Below are positions 8,577-16,944 of a DNA stretch of 64,000 bases, one piece after another. Numbering within the stretch: the first letter of the stretch is position 1; every line of letters starts with the position of its first letter. The DNA is from Pseudomonas saponiphila (GTDB taxonomy: Bacteria; Pseudomonadota; Gammaproteobacteria; Pseudomonadales; Pseudomonadaceae): positions 3,368,501-3,432,500 of the forward strand of contig NZ_FNTJ01000001.1 of assembly GCF_900105185.1 (NCBI RefSeq). Direction: 5' to 3'. Made by a program: the position numbers and the translations under genes. The notes under the pieces were generated by a model. That model did no database searches, was not told where the DNA came from, and saw nothing but the letters and a program-made list of their open reading frames with translations.

Positions 8577-8840
8577 ATGACTCAGCAATACATCCCCATC
8601 ACCGGCATCGACTGCCTTATTCCCTGTCTGTTTATAGACTAGACCGCCCCCTTGGACGTGCTGCATGCCAACGGCACCGCACGTTTACTGGCAGTGACTC
8701 AACTGCTGGAAAGCCTCTCCCGCGCAGAGTTCAAGAGTGCTGACGACACCGATCTGCAACATATCTCCAACGTAGCGGCCATTCTGCTGCGTGACAGTTG
8801 CGATCTGTTAGGAGTGATGGGCTGGCGCCTTCAAGCCTGA
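8577..8840 (+). pseudogene. Small conserved gene (DUF3077/DUF6124-like) with in-frame amber codon, copy 2
   Basis: The ATG at 8577 is preceded by GCGGAGGTTCCC, a good ribosome site. The frame reads 21 codons (MTQQYIPITGIDCLIPCLFI D) to a TAG at 8640. It then continues in the same frame from 8643 for another 65 codons to a TGA at 8838 (TAPLDVLHANGTARLLAVTQ and on to WRLQA). Without the TAG it would be an 87-residue protein of a size and layout common in Pseudomonas. Either it is a recent nonsense mutant or translation restarts at TTG 8652. The C-terminus is duplicated at 5662-5756. Confidence 0.6.
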
Positions 8841-8848
8841 CGCCTGGG

Positions 8849-8881
8849 CGCTCCGCGCTGCTTGGTGGCACGGAGCGTTTC
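8849..8881 (+). terminator. Rho-independent terminator behind small gene
   Basis: CGCTCCG (8849-8855) pairs with CGGAGCG (8871-8877), followed by TTTC. It starts 8 bases after the stop codon at 8840 and matches the hairpin at 5766. Confidence 0.7.
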
Positions 8882-8988
8882 AAATGGGGTCTTGGACTTT
8901 TTAGGGGGGAAAGTCTTTTAAAAATCGACCACCTTCTGCTTGCTTCTCATAGATTCAGGCGCAGATGGTGAACTACGAGGGCTAGTAC

Positions 8989-9014
8989 AAAAGCCTCAGC
9001 GCTGCCGAGGCTTT
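8989..9014 (-). terminator. Hairpin terminator for the PotF-like gene
   Basis: AAGCCTC (8991-8997) and GAGGCTT (9007-9013) form a stem. On the minus strand it is followed by TTTTG. It lies about 60 bases beyond the stop of the minus-strand gene at 9076 and could act in both directions. Confidence 0.7.
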
Positions 9015-9075
9015 CATCAGACCTACCGAACAGATGAGCAAGCTCACTCAGACCTCAAGCCGTTGTTTTGCCCCA

Positions 9076-10191
9076 TCAAGTGTCGTTCTTGATCTTGCTC
9101 CAAGTGCGGGTACGTACACGCTCCAGCTTCAATGGCAGAGTTTCCAGGGGAAACAGGCTGTCCATGACTGACTGCGGTGGATACAACATTGGGTTGTTGC
9201 GCAGATGCTCATCAACCAGTGCAGTGGCAGCCTGATTTCCGTTGGGATAGCCGACGTAGTTGGAGTTCTTGGCGATGATCTCAGGGCGCAGCATGTAGTC
9301 GAGAAATTTGTAGGCAGGCTGCGGATTGGGGGCGCTCTTGAGGACCACCAGGGTGTTGATCCACAGGGGCGCGCCCTCGCGCGGGATGCTGTAGGCCAAG
9401 TTGACGCCGTTGTGGGCGTTCTCGGCGTTGAGCTTGGCGCTGTAGACCGATCCACCCCAGCCCACCACGACGCAGATATCGCCATTGGCGAGGTCGGTGC
9501 TGAACTTCGCAGAGTTGAAATAGCGAATGTAGGGACGGATCTCGTGCAACAGCGCCTCAGCCCGCTGGTAGTCGTCTGGGTTCTTGCTGTTGCTGGGTAG
9601 CCCCAGGTAATGCAGGGCGATGGGGATGATCTCGACCGGTGCATCGAGCATGGCAACGCCGCACTGGCTGAGCTTGGCGATGTTGTCCTTCTTGAAGATC
9701 AGATCCCAGGAGTCGACCGGCGCGTTGTTGCCGAGCAGTTCGCGCACCTTGTCGACGTTGTAGCCGATGCCTGTGGTGCCCCACATGTAGGGAATCGCGT
9801 AGCGGTTGCCGGGATCGTTGACCTCCAGTTTGCGCATCACGTTCGGGGCCAGGTGGGACCAGTTGGCGAGCTGCGAGCGATCCAGCTCCTGCAGCAGCCC
9901 GGCTTTAGCAAAGTTGGGCAGCAGATCGTCCGGCACCACCACCACGTCATAGCCGCTGCGCCCGGCCATCAGTTTGCTTTCCATCACTTCGGCGTCATCG
10001 AACACATCGAGGATGGGGGCGATGCCGGTTTCCTGCTTGAACTCTCTGGGCGTTTCCGGGGCAAGGAAGTCGGACCAGTTATACAGATGCACGCTGGGCG
10101 TATCTGCTTGCGCGTGACCCAGGCCGGAGAGCAGACCGACCAGGCTGAGGGTGAGGGTGAGGGTGAGGGTGAGCAAAGGCTTGCACTGCAT
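9076..10191 (-). CDS. PotF-like periplasmic binding protein (orphan)
   Basis: The 371-residue extracellular solute-binding protein has a signal peptide (about 1-29, ending GHAQA). It is clearly of the PotF/PotD polyamine family: HLYNWSDFLAPETPREF, WGTTGIGYNVDKVR, SWDLIF, RPYIRYF. However, the position of the PotF acidic ligand residue in GWAGDVW is GWGGSVY here, and the second one (FFDVFAMP) is WINTLVV, so the ligand may not be putrescine. No permease or ATPase genes are nearby. It precedes nothing else on its strand and follows the carbon-nitrogen hydrolase by about 39 bases, so they are probably cotranscribed. A paralogue is at 19940. The signal peptide is built partly on a hexanucleotide repeat. 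Confidence 0.92.
   Translation of the reverse strand: MQCKPLLTLTLTLTLSLVGLLSGLGHAQADTPSVHLYNWSDFLAPETPREFKQETGIAPILDVFDDAEVMESKLMAGRSGYDVVVVPDDLLPNFAKAGLLQELDRSQLANWSHLAPNVMRKLEVNDPGNRYAIPYMWGTTGIGYNVDKVRELLGNNAPVDSWDLIFKKDNIAKLSQCGVAMLDAPVEIIPIALHYLGLPSNSKNPDDYQRAEALLHEIRPYIRYFNSAKFSTDLANGDICVVVGWGGSVYSAKLNAENAHNGVNLAYSIPREGAPLWINTLVVLKSAPNPQPAYKFLDYMLRPEIIAKNSNYVGYPNGNQAATALVDEHLRNNPMLYPPQSVMDSLFPLETLPLKLERVRTRTWSKIKNDT
10146..10173. repeat. TGAGGG hexamer repeat in signal-peptide codons
   Basis: Four perfect TGAGGG units plus TGAG lie within the signal peptide of the gene at 9076. They encode alternating Leu-Thr in the hydrophobic core. Gain or loss of a unit keeps the frame and changes the core by two residues. 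Confidence 0.95.
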
Positions 10192-10230
10192 GGTGATTCC
10201 TTCAGGTGTTGTTATTCGAGGACGGGAGGA

Positions 10231-11055
10231 TCAGGCGCATGAGGGAATCAGCAGCTCGCGACGGCCGTCGGCATGGCGACAGCGTTCGCCGGGTAGGGCG
10301 AAGCGTCGGTCGGCCTGGTAGTCGTAAAGCTGGCGAGCGCTGGCGATGCGCGTCATGTCCAGACGCAGGCTATGCCGACACTCTTCCTGGCCCGCCTCGA
10401 ACAGCAGGTGGCCAAAGGGATCTACCACGGTGCTACCGCCAGCAAAGGTCAGCTCGTCGATACCTGGGCCTACCCGGTTCACCATGGCAGCGAACACCTG
10501 GTTTTCCTGCGCCCGCGCGGCCACCGCAGTGCGGTGTACGAAGCCATAGGGCTGCATGTTGCCGTCCGTGATCAGAAGTAGCTCGGCGCCCAGTTCGGCC
10601 AGGGCGCGAGCGCTCTCTGGGAACTCGCAGTCGTAGCAAATCAGCAGGCCGATACGCACGCCGCGCCACTCCACCGTAGTGTAGCGATCGCCGGCCTCAA
10701 CCAGTTCGCCTTCACCGACCCACAGGTGAGTCTTGCGGTAGCTCAGGGCGATGCCGTCCGGGGTGATCAGTACGCTGGTGTTGTAGTAGTGGCCTTGGTC
10801 GTTCTCGGTCAAGCCGACCACCACGGCGACATCGCGCTCGCGTACCACCTGCTGAAGCGCGCTCAGGCTCGGACCATTCAGTGGCTCGGCCAGGCTGGCG
10901 ATGTTGTGCGGACTGGGGAAGCCGGTGATCAGCGACTCAGGAAAAATCAGAATGTCGGTGTCGTCCTGGCAGGCGGCAATGGCTTCCAGTGTGCGCTGCA
11001 GGTTGTAGGCAGTATCACCATCGCGGCCGGCCATTTGTACGAGCTCGAGTTTCAT
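10231..11055 (-). CDS. Carbon-nitrogen hydrolase (nitrilase superfamily)
   Basis: The 274-residue cytoplasmic enzyme carries the Glu-Lys-Cys triad: Glu in FPESLITGFP, Lys in SYRKTHLW, Cys in LICYDCEFPE. Length and layout fit the amidase branch of the superfamily (N-carbamoylputrescine amidase, omega-amidase and similar) rather than true nitrilases. The start is the ATG at 11055; an in-frame TTG 6 bases earlier is less likely. It lies directly upstream of the PotF-like gene on the same strand and divergent from the LuxR-type gene at 11189. Context suggests it hydrolyses an amide or carbamoyl derivative of the ligand bound by that protein (inference). Confidence 0.9.
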   Translation of the reverse strand: MKLELVQMAGRDGDTAYNLQRTLEAIAACQDDTDILIFPESLITGFPSPHNIASLAEPLNGPSLSALQQVVRERDVAVVVGLTENDQGHYYNTSVLITPDGIALSYRKTHLWVGEGELVEAGDRYTTVEWRGVRIGLLICYDCEFPESARALAELGAELLLITDGNMQPYGFVHRTAVAARAQENQVFAAMVNRVGPGIDELTFAGGSTVVDPFGHLLFEAGQEECRHSLRLDMTRIASARQLYDYQADRRFALPGERCRHADGRRELLIPSCA

Positions 11056-11617
11056 GAGCAAACCTTGTTGTTATGCGATTAGGCGTGGGCTCCGGAAACA
11101 CTATGACTTTCCAGAGGGGAGGTGTAAGTATGTGTTTTCATTTTGAATTTCATATAACCCGGATTAGCTAACCCAGGGAGTAGTAGACATGGGGCTGACC
11201 CTGCAGGATCTGGCGTGGCACCGCGCTGTCGGTCAGTTGATCGAGCGCCTCGACCACCCTGGCTTCTGGCTGGCATTGAGTCGCCTGCTGCAGGACTACG
11301 TGCCGGCCGACAGCTGGGTCGTCCTGCTGTTCAGCCAGGGTCGCCCCCGGGTATTTGCCGAGAGCCCATATGAGGGTGAGAGCAGCGATCCGCTGTACTG
11401 CGACTACCTCAAGGGCCTGTATCTGCTCGACCCTTTCTACATCGCCTGTCGCGAGCACCCCGGCAGCGGCCTGGTGCGTCTGGCCGAAGTAGCTCCCGAG
11501 TGTTTCGAGCAAACCGACTACTACTGCGGATTTCGGTGAACGTGACCGAGCGTTTCGCTAATACGTGACCGGTGCTTCCACCCCGGTTGCGCGGGTTCTG
11601 GATTGTAATCGCATCGG

Positions 11618-12367
11618 TCACGATGCGGCTTGTTCCTCGGCTTTTTTTCGGCGCAGCGACTCGCCTTTCATCGTCAGTCGGTAGGCGTTGTGCACCAGGC
11701 GGTCGAGGATGGCATCGGCCAGGGTCGGGTCGTTGATCCAGCCGTGCCAGTGCTCGATGGGCAGTTGGCTCGTCAGGATGGTGGAGCGGCTGCCAGCGCG
11801 GTCGTCGATCACCTCCAGCAGGTCATGCCGGGCTCCTTCCTCCAGCGGGGCTAGCGCCCAGTCGTCCAGCACCAGGACGTCGACCTTTGCCAGCTGTTGC
11901 AGGGTACGGCCGAAGCTGCCGTCGCCATGAGCGATGCGCAGTTGTTCCAGCAGGCGCGGGGTGCGCAGGTACAGGGTGCTATAGCCCTGGCGGCAGGCCT
12001 GGTTGCCCAGGGCGCAGGCCAGCCAGGTTTTGCCGGCACCGGTCGGGCCGGTCAGCAGCAGGTTGTGCTGCTGGCGGATCCAGTCGCCACTGGCCAGGGT
12101 GGCGATCAGACGCTCGTCCAGGGCGCGTCCGGTGCGGCGGTCGAGATCTTCCAGGCAGGCGTTGGCGTACTTGAGCTTGGCCTTCTTGCGCAGCCGTACC
12201 AGGCGCTGGTTGTCACGCCAGGCCAGTTCGCGGTCGAGCAGTAGGCCGAGGCGTTCATCGAAGCTCAGGCTGTGGCTGGCCGGCAGCGTCCATTGCTCTT
12301 CCAGGGCGCGGGCCATGCCGTCCAGGCGTAGCTGGTGCAGTTGATTCAGGGTGTGTTGCGGCATCAT
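11618..12367 (-). CDS. istB: IstB helper ATPase of IS21 element
   Basis: The 249-residue AAA+ ATPase has Walker A ([11 protein letters not shown]) and Walker B ([11 protein letters not shown]). The N-terminal IstB_IS21 region ([20 protein letters not shown]) and C-terminal [16 protein letters not shown] are typical. The start is ATG 12367, with CAGGAG 8 bases upstream; the longer frame upstream is istA in another phase. It overlaps the 3' end of istA by about 113 bases, implying coupled translation. By family it assembles on target DNA and delivers it to IstA. Confidence 0.96.
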   Translation of the reverse strand: MMPQHTLNQLHQLRLDGMARALEEQWTLPASHSLSFDERLGLLLDRELAWRDNQRLVRLRKKAKLKYANACLEDLDRRTGRALDERLIATLASGDWIRQQHNLLLTGPTGAGKTWLACALGNQACRQGYSTLYLRTPRLLEQLRIAHGDGSFGRTLQQLAKVDVLVLDDWALAPLEEGARHDLLEVIDDRAGSRSTILTSQLPIEHWHGWINDPTLADAILDRLVHNAYRLTMKGESLRRKKAEEQAAS

Positions 12368-13940
12368 CGAACAGCTCCTGTTGCGGGGGTTGGTAGTAGT
12401 CGGCGCCACGGACGTTCTCGTGGTCGCCGGGTAAGGTCGTTTCGGCGGCACGCTGGGGCAGCGGCTGTTGATCCAGGCCTTGCTGGAGCAGGTTGCGCAC
12501 GCTGCGCCCGGTGAAGGCGCGCAGGTGTACGGCACGTTCGGCAGCGGCTTCCAGGCGTGCATTGCCATAGCGCCGGGCCAGCGAGAGCAGGCCGAGGCAG
12601 GCGCGGTAGCCCATCTCCGGGTGCGGCTTGTGGGTCAGTTGGTGATCGATCAGTTGGCGCGTGTAGGGGCCGATCCGCGCGCCCCAGTCGAGCAGGCGTT
12701 GTGGCGTCCATTCGCGATGCGCCTGGTGCGCCGCGGGCATGTGCTCGCGCTGGGTACTGTAAGCGCCGCGTCGCCCCAGCAGCAGGTGGCTGGCCACCCG
12801 CCGGTTGCCATGCAGCACTTCCAGGGTGTGTGCCGTCAGTCGCACGTCCACGTTCTGCCGGGCCAGGGCGGAGGGCACGCTGTAGAAGCTGCCATTGACC
12901 TCGATGTGGTAGTCGATGCTGACCTTGCAGCGCTTGAAGGTGGCGACCTCGTAGGGATGCACCGGCAGCGCTCGCAAGGCCGGGCGATCCAGGCGCTCGA
13001 ACCAGTCGCGCCGGCAGCCATCGAGCCGCTTGAACGGGCGCCGATTCAGATCCTCCAGCAGCTCGGCGATGGCCTGGTTAAGCGCATGCAGGCTGAAGAA
13101 CTGCCGATGGCGCAGCCGCGCCATGATCCAGCGCTCGACCACCTGCACCGCCACCTCGGCCTTGGCCTTGTCCTGAGGCTTGCGTGGCCGTGCCGGCAGG
13201 ATCACCGTCTGGTAATGACGCGCGCACTCCAGCGTGGCCCGGTTCAGGCCCGGCTCGTAGCGATCCGGCTGGGCGACCAGGGCGCGCGGATTGTCCGGCA
13301 CAACCATTTCCGGCACGCCGCCAAAGTAGGTCAGAGCCTGGCCCAGCGAGGTCAGCCAGTCCACCTGGGTTTCGCCTGGCGTCGCGCAGGCATAGGTGTA
13401 ATTCGAGGCGCCCAGGGCGGCGACGAAGATGTGCGCCCGGCGCACTTCGCCGGTGGCCGGGTCGACCACCGGCAGCGTCGGCCCGGCATAGTCGATGAAT
13501 AGCTTCTCGCCCGCACGGTGCAGCTGACGCATCGAACGTTTGAGCGTCTGGGCGTAGCGCCGGTAGTGCTCGACGAACTGGGTGTAGCGGTAGGTCGGCT
13601 GGCCCGCATGCGCGGCGAGATATTCCTCCCACAGCAGCTGCAAGGTCACGCCCTTGCGTCGCAACTCGCGGTGGATGCTCAGCACATCGGGCAGCACTCG
13701 CTCACCGCGCGGCTTGTTCGTCGACGTCGGTGCAAACAAGGCGGCCGCCAGCGCGGCCTCGTCCATGGCCACCAGCGCCGGCCAGTCCAGCCCGGCCACC
13801 CGCGCCGCCGCGATGTACTTGCTAACCACGCCCTTGGACAGCTGCAAGGCACGGGCAATCTTCTCGTGGGACAAGCCGGCCTCAAACTTGAGGCGCAGAC
13901 ATTCTTTGATGTTTCGCATGGCTACTCGCGGCGCCGCCAT
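12255..13940 (-). CDS. istA: IstA transposase of IS21 element
   Basis: The 561-residue DDE transposase has an N-terminal helix-turn-helix ([20 protein letters not shown]). The RNase H-like core includes [13 protein letters not shown] and VPDNPRALV with the catalytic Asp residues. Near the C-terminus are the beta-barrel region [13 protein letters not shown] and conserved [15 protein letters not shown]. It is the usual size for the family. A methionine 6 codons into the frame is an alternative start. The last ~37 residues overlap istB. Confidence 0.95.
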   Translation of the reverse strand: MAAPRVAMRNIKECLRLKFEAGLSHEKIARALQLSKGVVSKYIAAARVAGLDWPALVAMDEAALAAALFAPTSTNKPRGERVLPDVLSIHRELRRKGVTLQLLWEEYLAAHAGQPTYRYTQFVEHYRRYAQTLKRSMRQLHRAGEKLFIDYAGPTLPVVDPATGEVRRAHIFVAALGASNYTYACATPGETQVDWLTSLGQALTYFGGVPEMVVPDNPRALVAQPDRYEPGLNRATLECARHYQTVILPARPRKPQDKAKAEVAVQVVERWIMARLRHRQFFSLHALNQAIAELLEDLNRRPFKRLDGCRRDWFERLDRPALRALPVHPYEVATFKRCKVSIDYHIEVNGSFYSVPSALARQNVDVRLTAHTLEVLHGNRRVASHLLLGRRGAYSTQREHMPAAHQAHREWTPQRLLDWGARIGPYTRQLIDHQLTHKPHPEMGYRACLGLLSLARRYGNARLEAAAERAVHLRAFTGRSVRNLLQQGLDQQPLPQRAAETTLPGDHENVRGADYYQPPQQELFDDAATHPESTAPATPGRHGPRPGRAMDAAGQPQPELR

Positions 13941-14683
13941 CTTCCTCTCCCGAAATCGGTCGAGGATGGCGGCGCATCAGGTCATGCGCAACGAAGGGGA
14001 AGGCTTTCGCTAAGTCGTGACCGGCGATTTCGGTAAGCCGTGACCACCTGTTTCGGAACAGGCGGAAAATCGGTCACGTTGCTACCGAAATGAGCGGTCA
14101 CGCGTTAGCGAAATGACCGGTCACGATCAACCGAAACGGCCGGTCACGGTGCTCCGAAATCCGCATACTACCGCCTGTACTTCACCCACAACGTGGTCGC
14201 CGACGAGGTGCAGTTCAATGTTCAGCTGAGTGCAGACAGCACCCTGTGCCTGTCTCTGGGCAGCAAGCTCCGCTTCACCCCCGAGCAGATCGCCCTGTTG
14301 GAGTTGATCCGCCCTTGGCTAATCGCCTTGATGCGCCAGCGCATGGCCTTCGAACCAGAGCCTGCAGAGCCCGTGGCCGAGCAGTTGGCGCAGGAGGCTG
14401 GAATGGAGATGGTCATGCAGCGCCTAGGCGCAGCGCTGACGATGCGCGAAGTGGATGTGGTTCGCTTGATGCTGGCCGGCTGCTCGAACAAGGAAGTCGC
14501 GCGCAAGCTGGATATCTCTACCGAGACGGTGAAGGTTCACCGACGGCATCTCTACGCCAAACTCAACATCAAGTCGCAGCCTGAACTGTTCGCGCTGTTC
14601 ATAAAGGCTCAGGGCTCGCTCAGCGCAACATCAACCTGAACCGTAGAGGACCGACCCGTTCTCAAACCGCCAAGCCCCATAAT

Positions 14684-14748
14684 GCAATCCTACAAAACTT
14701 ACAGACGCGTCTGACTTGTCCCCTCCGGGACCCAACACCCATAGTCTC
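14684..14748 (+). promoter_or_regulatory. Repeated leader element with 12-bp palindrome, copy 2
   Basis: This second copy of the element at 8274 includes CAGACGCGTCTG, with about 40 bases nearly identical. Downstream the leader similarity soon fades (GTTCGCCAACCCGCG also occurs at 8498-8513), and no copy of the small gene follows. It appears to be a stranded remnant. Confidence 0.5.
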
Positions 14749-14988
14749 TCTCGGTTCGCCAACCCGCGTTTCAAGCGCATCTCGCGCACCGAAAAAATGC
14801 TGGCGACACCAACCGGCAGCACATCACCAAGGTCGCTGAAATGACTCAGCGCGACGGTCGCAACTTGCTGGAGGAATAGCCCAAATGCCCCCCTTGCAAG
14901 GTGGGACCATTAAGTCTCAAGCTGTCGACAAACCGCAGTTGTTAAAAAACACAACCAGAGTAGCATTGGCTCGAAGACAGGGATGCCT
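14749..14988. other. Intergenic stretch upstream of higBA
   Basis: No gene with a credible start is seen. A short open stretch on the plus strand (DTNRQHITKVAEMTQRDG ending LLEE at a TAG, about 14785-14879) has coding-like composition but no start. It may be another gene remnant. The higBA promoter should lie in the AT-richer 14930-14975 part. Confidence 0.5.
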
Positions 14989-15321
14989 ATGGACATTCTC
15001 ACGCCATCACGTTTTGCCGACGCTGCGATTTTGTATCCGAACGACAAGACCGGGCTTGATCGTTGCCTGCGGATTTTGAGGATGGCACGCCCGAAGGGCT
15101 TCGCAGACCTGCAAAAGCTTTTCGGTACGCAAGGGATCGACTTGTTCAAACCGAGAGCCGCAGCGAACTGGGTCGTGATCGACGTAGGCGGCAACAATCT
15201 CAGGGTGATCGGCGGCGTCAACTACACCCGACAGAAGTTTTACGTCAAACACATCTACACACATGCCGACTACGACCTTGCCAACGCCTGGTATGCAAGA
15301 AACCAAGGGGTAAAACGATGA
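14989..15321 (+). CDS. higB: HigB-like type II toxin (mRNA interferase)
   Basis: The 110-residue protein has the HigB layout of the toxin-first family: an N-terminal FADAAILYPNDKTGLD segment, the conserved core WVVIDVGGNNLRVIGGVNY, and KFYVKHIYTHADYD near the C-terminus. ATG 14989 has CAGGG at usable spacing; ATG 14983 has the purines too close. The stop overlaps the antitoxin start (ATGA). Family members are ribosome-dependent endoribonucleases. It follows the remnant-rich interval after the interrupted luxR. Confidence 0.92.
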   Translation: MDILTPSRFADAAILYPNDKTGLDRCLRILRMARPKGFADLQKLFGTQGIDLFKPRAAANWVVIDVGGNNLRVIGGVNYTRQKFYVKHIYTHADYDLANAWYARNQGVKR

Positions 15322-15953
15322 GCGAAGCCCGAAACGAACTTCAAACCGTGATCGCAACGCTTGGCGAACTGCACGCGGTACTGGAGCGCCTGCGTGGTGA
15401 GTTTGTGCACGGCATCAAGACCCCCGCCGACTATGAACGTGCGACCGACCTGCTTGATGAACTCACAGACGGGCGCGAGCTGAGCAAGGTCGAAGAGAAA
15501 ATTCTTATCGAACTCGAGGATGAAATCCTGGCCTACCAGCGCCACGCCGAGCAGTTTCGCGAATCGAACGCTGCTTTTGAGGCGACCTGCACCCCCGTGC
15601 AACTGATCAAGGATCTGATGGAAACGCTCGGGCTCACGGGCTCTGACCTCCCGGAAATTGGCGATAAAACAGCGGTGTCCAAGGTACTCAGTGGGGATCG
15701 CCCCATCAGTCACAAGATGGCATACGCGCTGGCAGAGCGATTTTCGATGGAGCCTAGGGCGTTCGTATCGGCAGCTTCGGGAAAGGCCGCACCACTCGAA
15801 ACCGTTCGGACAAAGGCCAAGAAAACGCCAGCCCATCACCGCGTTCGCAACATCTCCAGGAACTTACGCCCAGAACAAAGTGCCGATACCGGCGAGTCCA
15901 AACGGGTAGCTTCCAAGAGCCGCATGCACTTGGGCAAAGCTCCGACCAAGTGA
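15318..15953 (+). CDS. higA: HigA-like antitoxin with extended basic C-terminus
   Basis: The protein has 211 residues. The N-terminal half is acidic and helical (TPADYERATDLLDELTD, VEEKILIELEDEILAYQ), as in the HigA group. An XRE-type helix-turn-helix follows at about 95-155 (LIKDLMETLGLTGSDLPEIG, KTAVSKVLSGDRPISHKMAY). The usual antitoxin would end soon after; here about 45 more Lys/Arg/Ser-rich residues follow. It overlaps higB by 4 bases. It should neutralise HigB and repress the operon. The basic tail is unusual and may be a recent extension. Confidence 0.88.
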   Translation: MSEARNELQTVIATLGELHAVLERLRGEFVHGIKTPADYERATDLLDELTDGRELSKVEEKILIELEDEILAYQRHAEQFRESNAAFEATCTPVQLIKDLMETLGLTGSDLPEIGDKTAVSKVLSGDRPISHKMAYALAERFSMEPRAFVSAASGKAAPLETVRTKAKKTPAHHRVRNISRNLRPEQSADTGESKRVASKSRMHLGKAPTK

Positions 15954-16007
15954 TAGGGCGTTTCCATCCTGCCTTTATGAGCATCGGTTCAATAGCGCCC
16001 GATCGCC

Positions 16008-16604
16008 CTACCCCAACTGCAAAAAGAACCGGCCAATCCCCGCCCCTGTCCTCTCTGAAAAACTCTCATCCAGAAACAGATACCCCATGCCATCCGAAAG
16101 CACGCCTTTATGCTCAGTCAGCGCTCTATCCAGATCGCCCCCATAAATGGATACCCTTCTGCACCCTGCCCCCACTGAAACAGGCGACTGCAGCCAAGCG
16201 TCCACGCCATCCAACTTGGAAGCCAGGTTCTCATCATCATCGGCGTCGCAGTTCACCTCCAGCCGCACGGTACCGCGATCTGAAATCGGCTGAGCCGCCT
16301 CATCCCGCTCGGAACCGGCTCGCACATAGCCCATGACAACCGCCTGCGAACGACCGTCAATGGCACGCAGCTTTCGATAGTGAGCCACTTCTCCCGGCTG
16401 GTAGGGCACAAAAACCGAAACCCAATAATTCCTGTCGATCAAGGCTCCTGAAAACCAACGTCCAGGAAAGGCCATGAGGTGTGTGAGCGGCACGCCATCA
16501 GGCGAACAGGGCCAAGCCAAATCCGTGGGCAGGCAGGCCCCGCCACCGACATATGCATCATCTTTTGCAGGCGTTCCGCCGGTAAATATCAGCTCGTCAA
16601 ACAT
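16008..16604 (-). CDS. Hypothetical protein, DUF1963/YwqG-like
   Basis: The 198-residue protein opens with FTGGTPAKDDAYVGGGACLP followed by DLAWPCSPDGVPLTHLMAF, resembling the start of DUF1963 (YwqG-like) proteins. It also has GYLFLDESF and a C-terminal FFLQLG. Such proteins often occur as stand-alone or immunity-type genes. No partner gene is adjacent. Convergent with higBA (55 bp gap). Family call is moderate; function unknown. Confidence 0.7.
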   Translation of the reverse strand: MFDELIFTGGTPAKDDAYVGGGACLPTDLAWPCSPDGVPLTHLMAFPGRWFSGALIDRNYWVSVFVPYQPGEVAHYRKLRAIDGRSQAVVMGYVRAGSERDEAAQPISDRGTVRLEVNCDADDDENLASKLDGVDAWLQSPVSVGAGCRRVSIYGGDLDRALTEHKGVLSDGMGYLFLDESFSERTGAGIGRFFLQLG

Positions 16605-16682
16605 CCGTTTCTTTCCACTCAGTCACAGGTTGCAGCATTCATTAACAGCCTCTGGCCAGTATTTGGGCCAAGACTTCACGCC

Positions 16683-16811
16683 CTACAACGCACGTCGACA
16701 ATCCGCCATCAGTTCCTCCAGAAAGGCGCGCAACTGCGCCTCGCCCACCGCCAGCACCCGCTTGTACTCGTCCTGTCCGTACCATTCCCAGACAGTGGTG
16801 GAGAACCCCAT
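16683..16811 (-). CDS. Small hypothetical ORF (42 aa)
   Basis: ATG 16811 has GGAG 8 bases upstream. The product MGFSTTVWEWYGQDEYKRVL... is compact and acidic with an amphipathic C-terminal helix. The same frame is open upstream to 16946 without a better start. It could be a real small gene or the remaining end of a longer one. No family recognised. Confidence 0.35.
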   Translation of the reverse strand: MGFSTTVWEWYGQDEYKRVLAVGEAQLRAFLEELMADCRRAL

Positions 16812-16944
16812 GTTTTCAGCTCCGAAATTCGTCCGGGCGAATATACCGGCATCATGGTCCTTTCGCGCATCCGGCAGCCTCGCCGCTTGTGTCGTACCGC
16901 AAACTCTGGAATCGTCTGCCTCCTTGACCACGACGCCCATCCCC

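Larger units (their letters stand above)
11525..14165. mobile_element. Complete IS21-family insertion sequence, 2641 bp
   Basis: The ends are a perfect 12-bp inverted repeat, TGCGGATTTCGG at 11525-11536 and its complement at 14154-14165. They are flanked by a TACTAC direct repeat (11519-11524 and 14166-14171) consistent with target duplication. Inside are istA and istB on the minus strand. Both ends carry several copies of a TTTCGGT...GTGACCG-type motif (for example 11533-11572 and 14020-14150), as expected for IS21 transposase-binding repeats. Both reading frames are open, so it looks capable of movement. It splits the luxR-type gene at 11189. Confidence 0.95.
11189..14639 (+). pseudogene. 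LuxR-type regulator interrupted by IS21-family element
   Basis: Residues 1-112 are encoded at 11189-11524 (LTLQDLAWHRAVGQLIERLD to FEQTDYY). The remainder is at 14172-14639 (YFTHNVVADEVQFNVQL, then the C-terminal helix-turn-helix LTMREVDVVRLMLAGCSNKE and STETVKVHRRHLYAKLN). Removing the element and one copy of the TACTAC duplication restores a 267-residue frame reading TDYYRLYF. It is then close in length and sequence to the intact paralogue at 21182 (261 residues). The start has GGGAG 9 bases upstream. As it stands the truncated product lacks the DNA-binding domain. The gene is divergent from the hydrolase/PotF-like pair it probably regulated. Confidence 0.93.

Noticed and set aside
10146..10173. 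Hexamer tract as a CRISPR or telomere-like array
   Set aside because: Only four short units inside codons and no spacers; it is a simple coding microsatellite.
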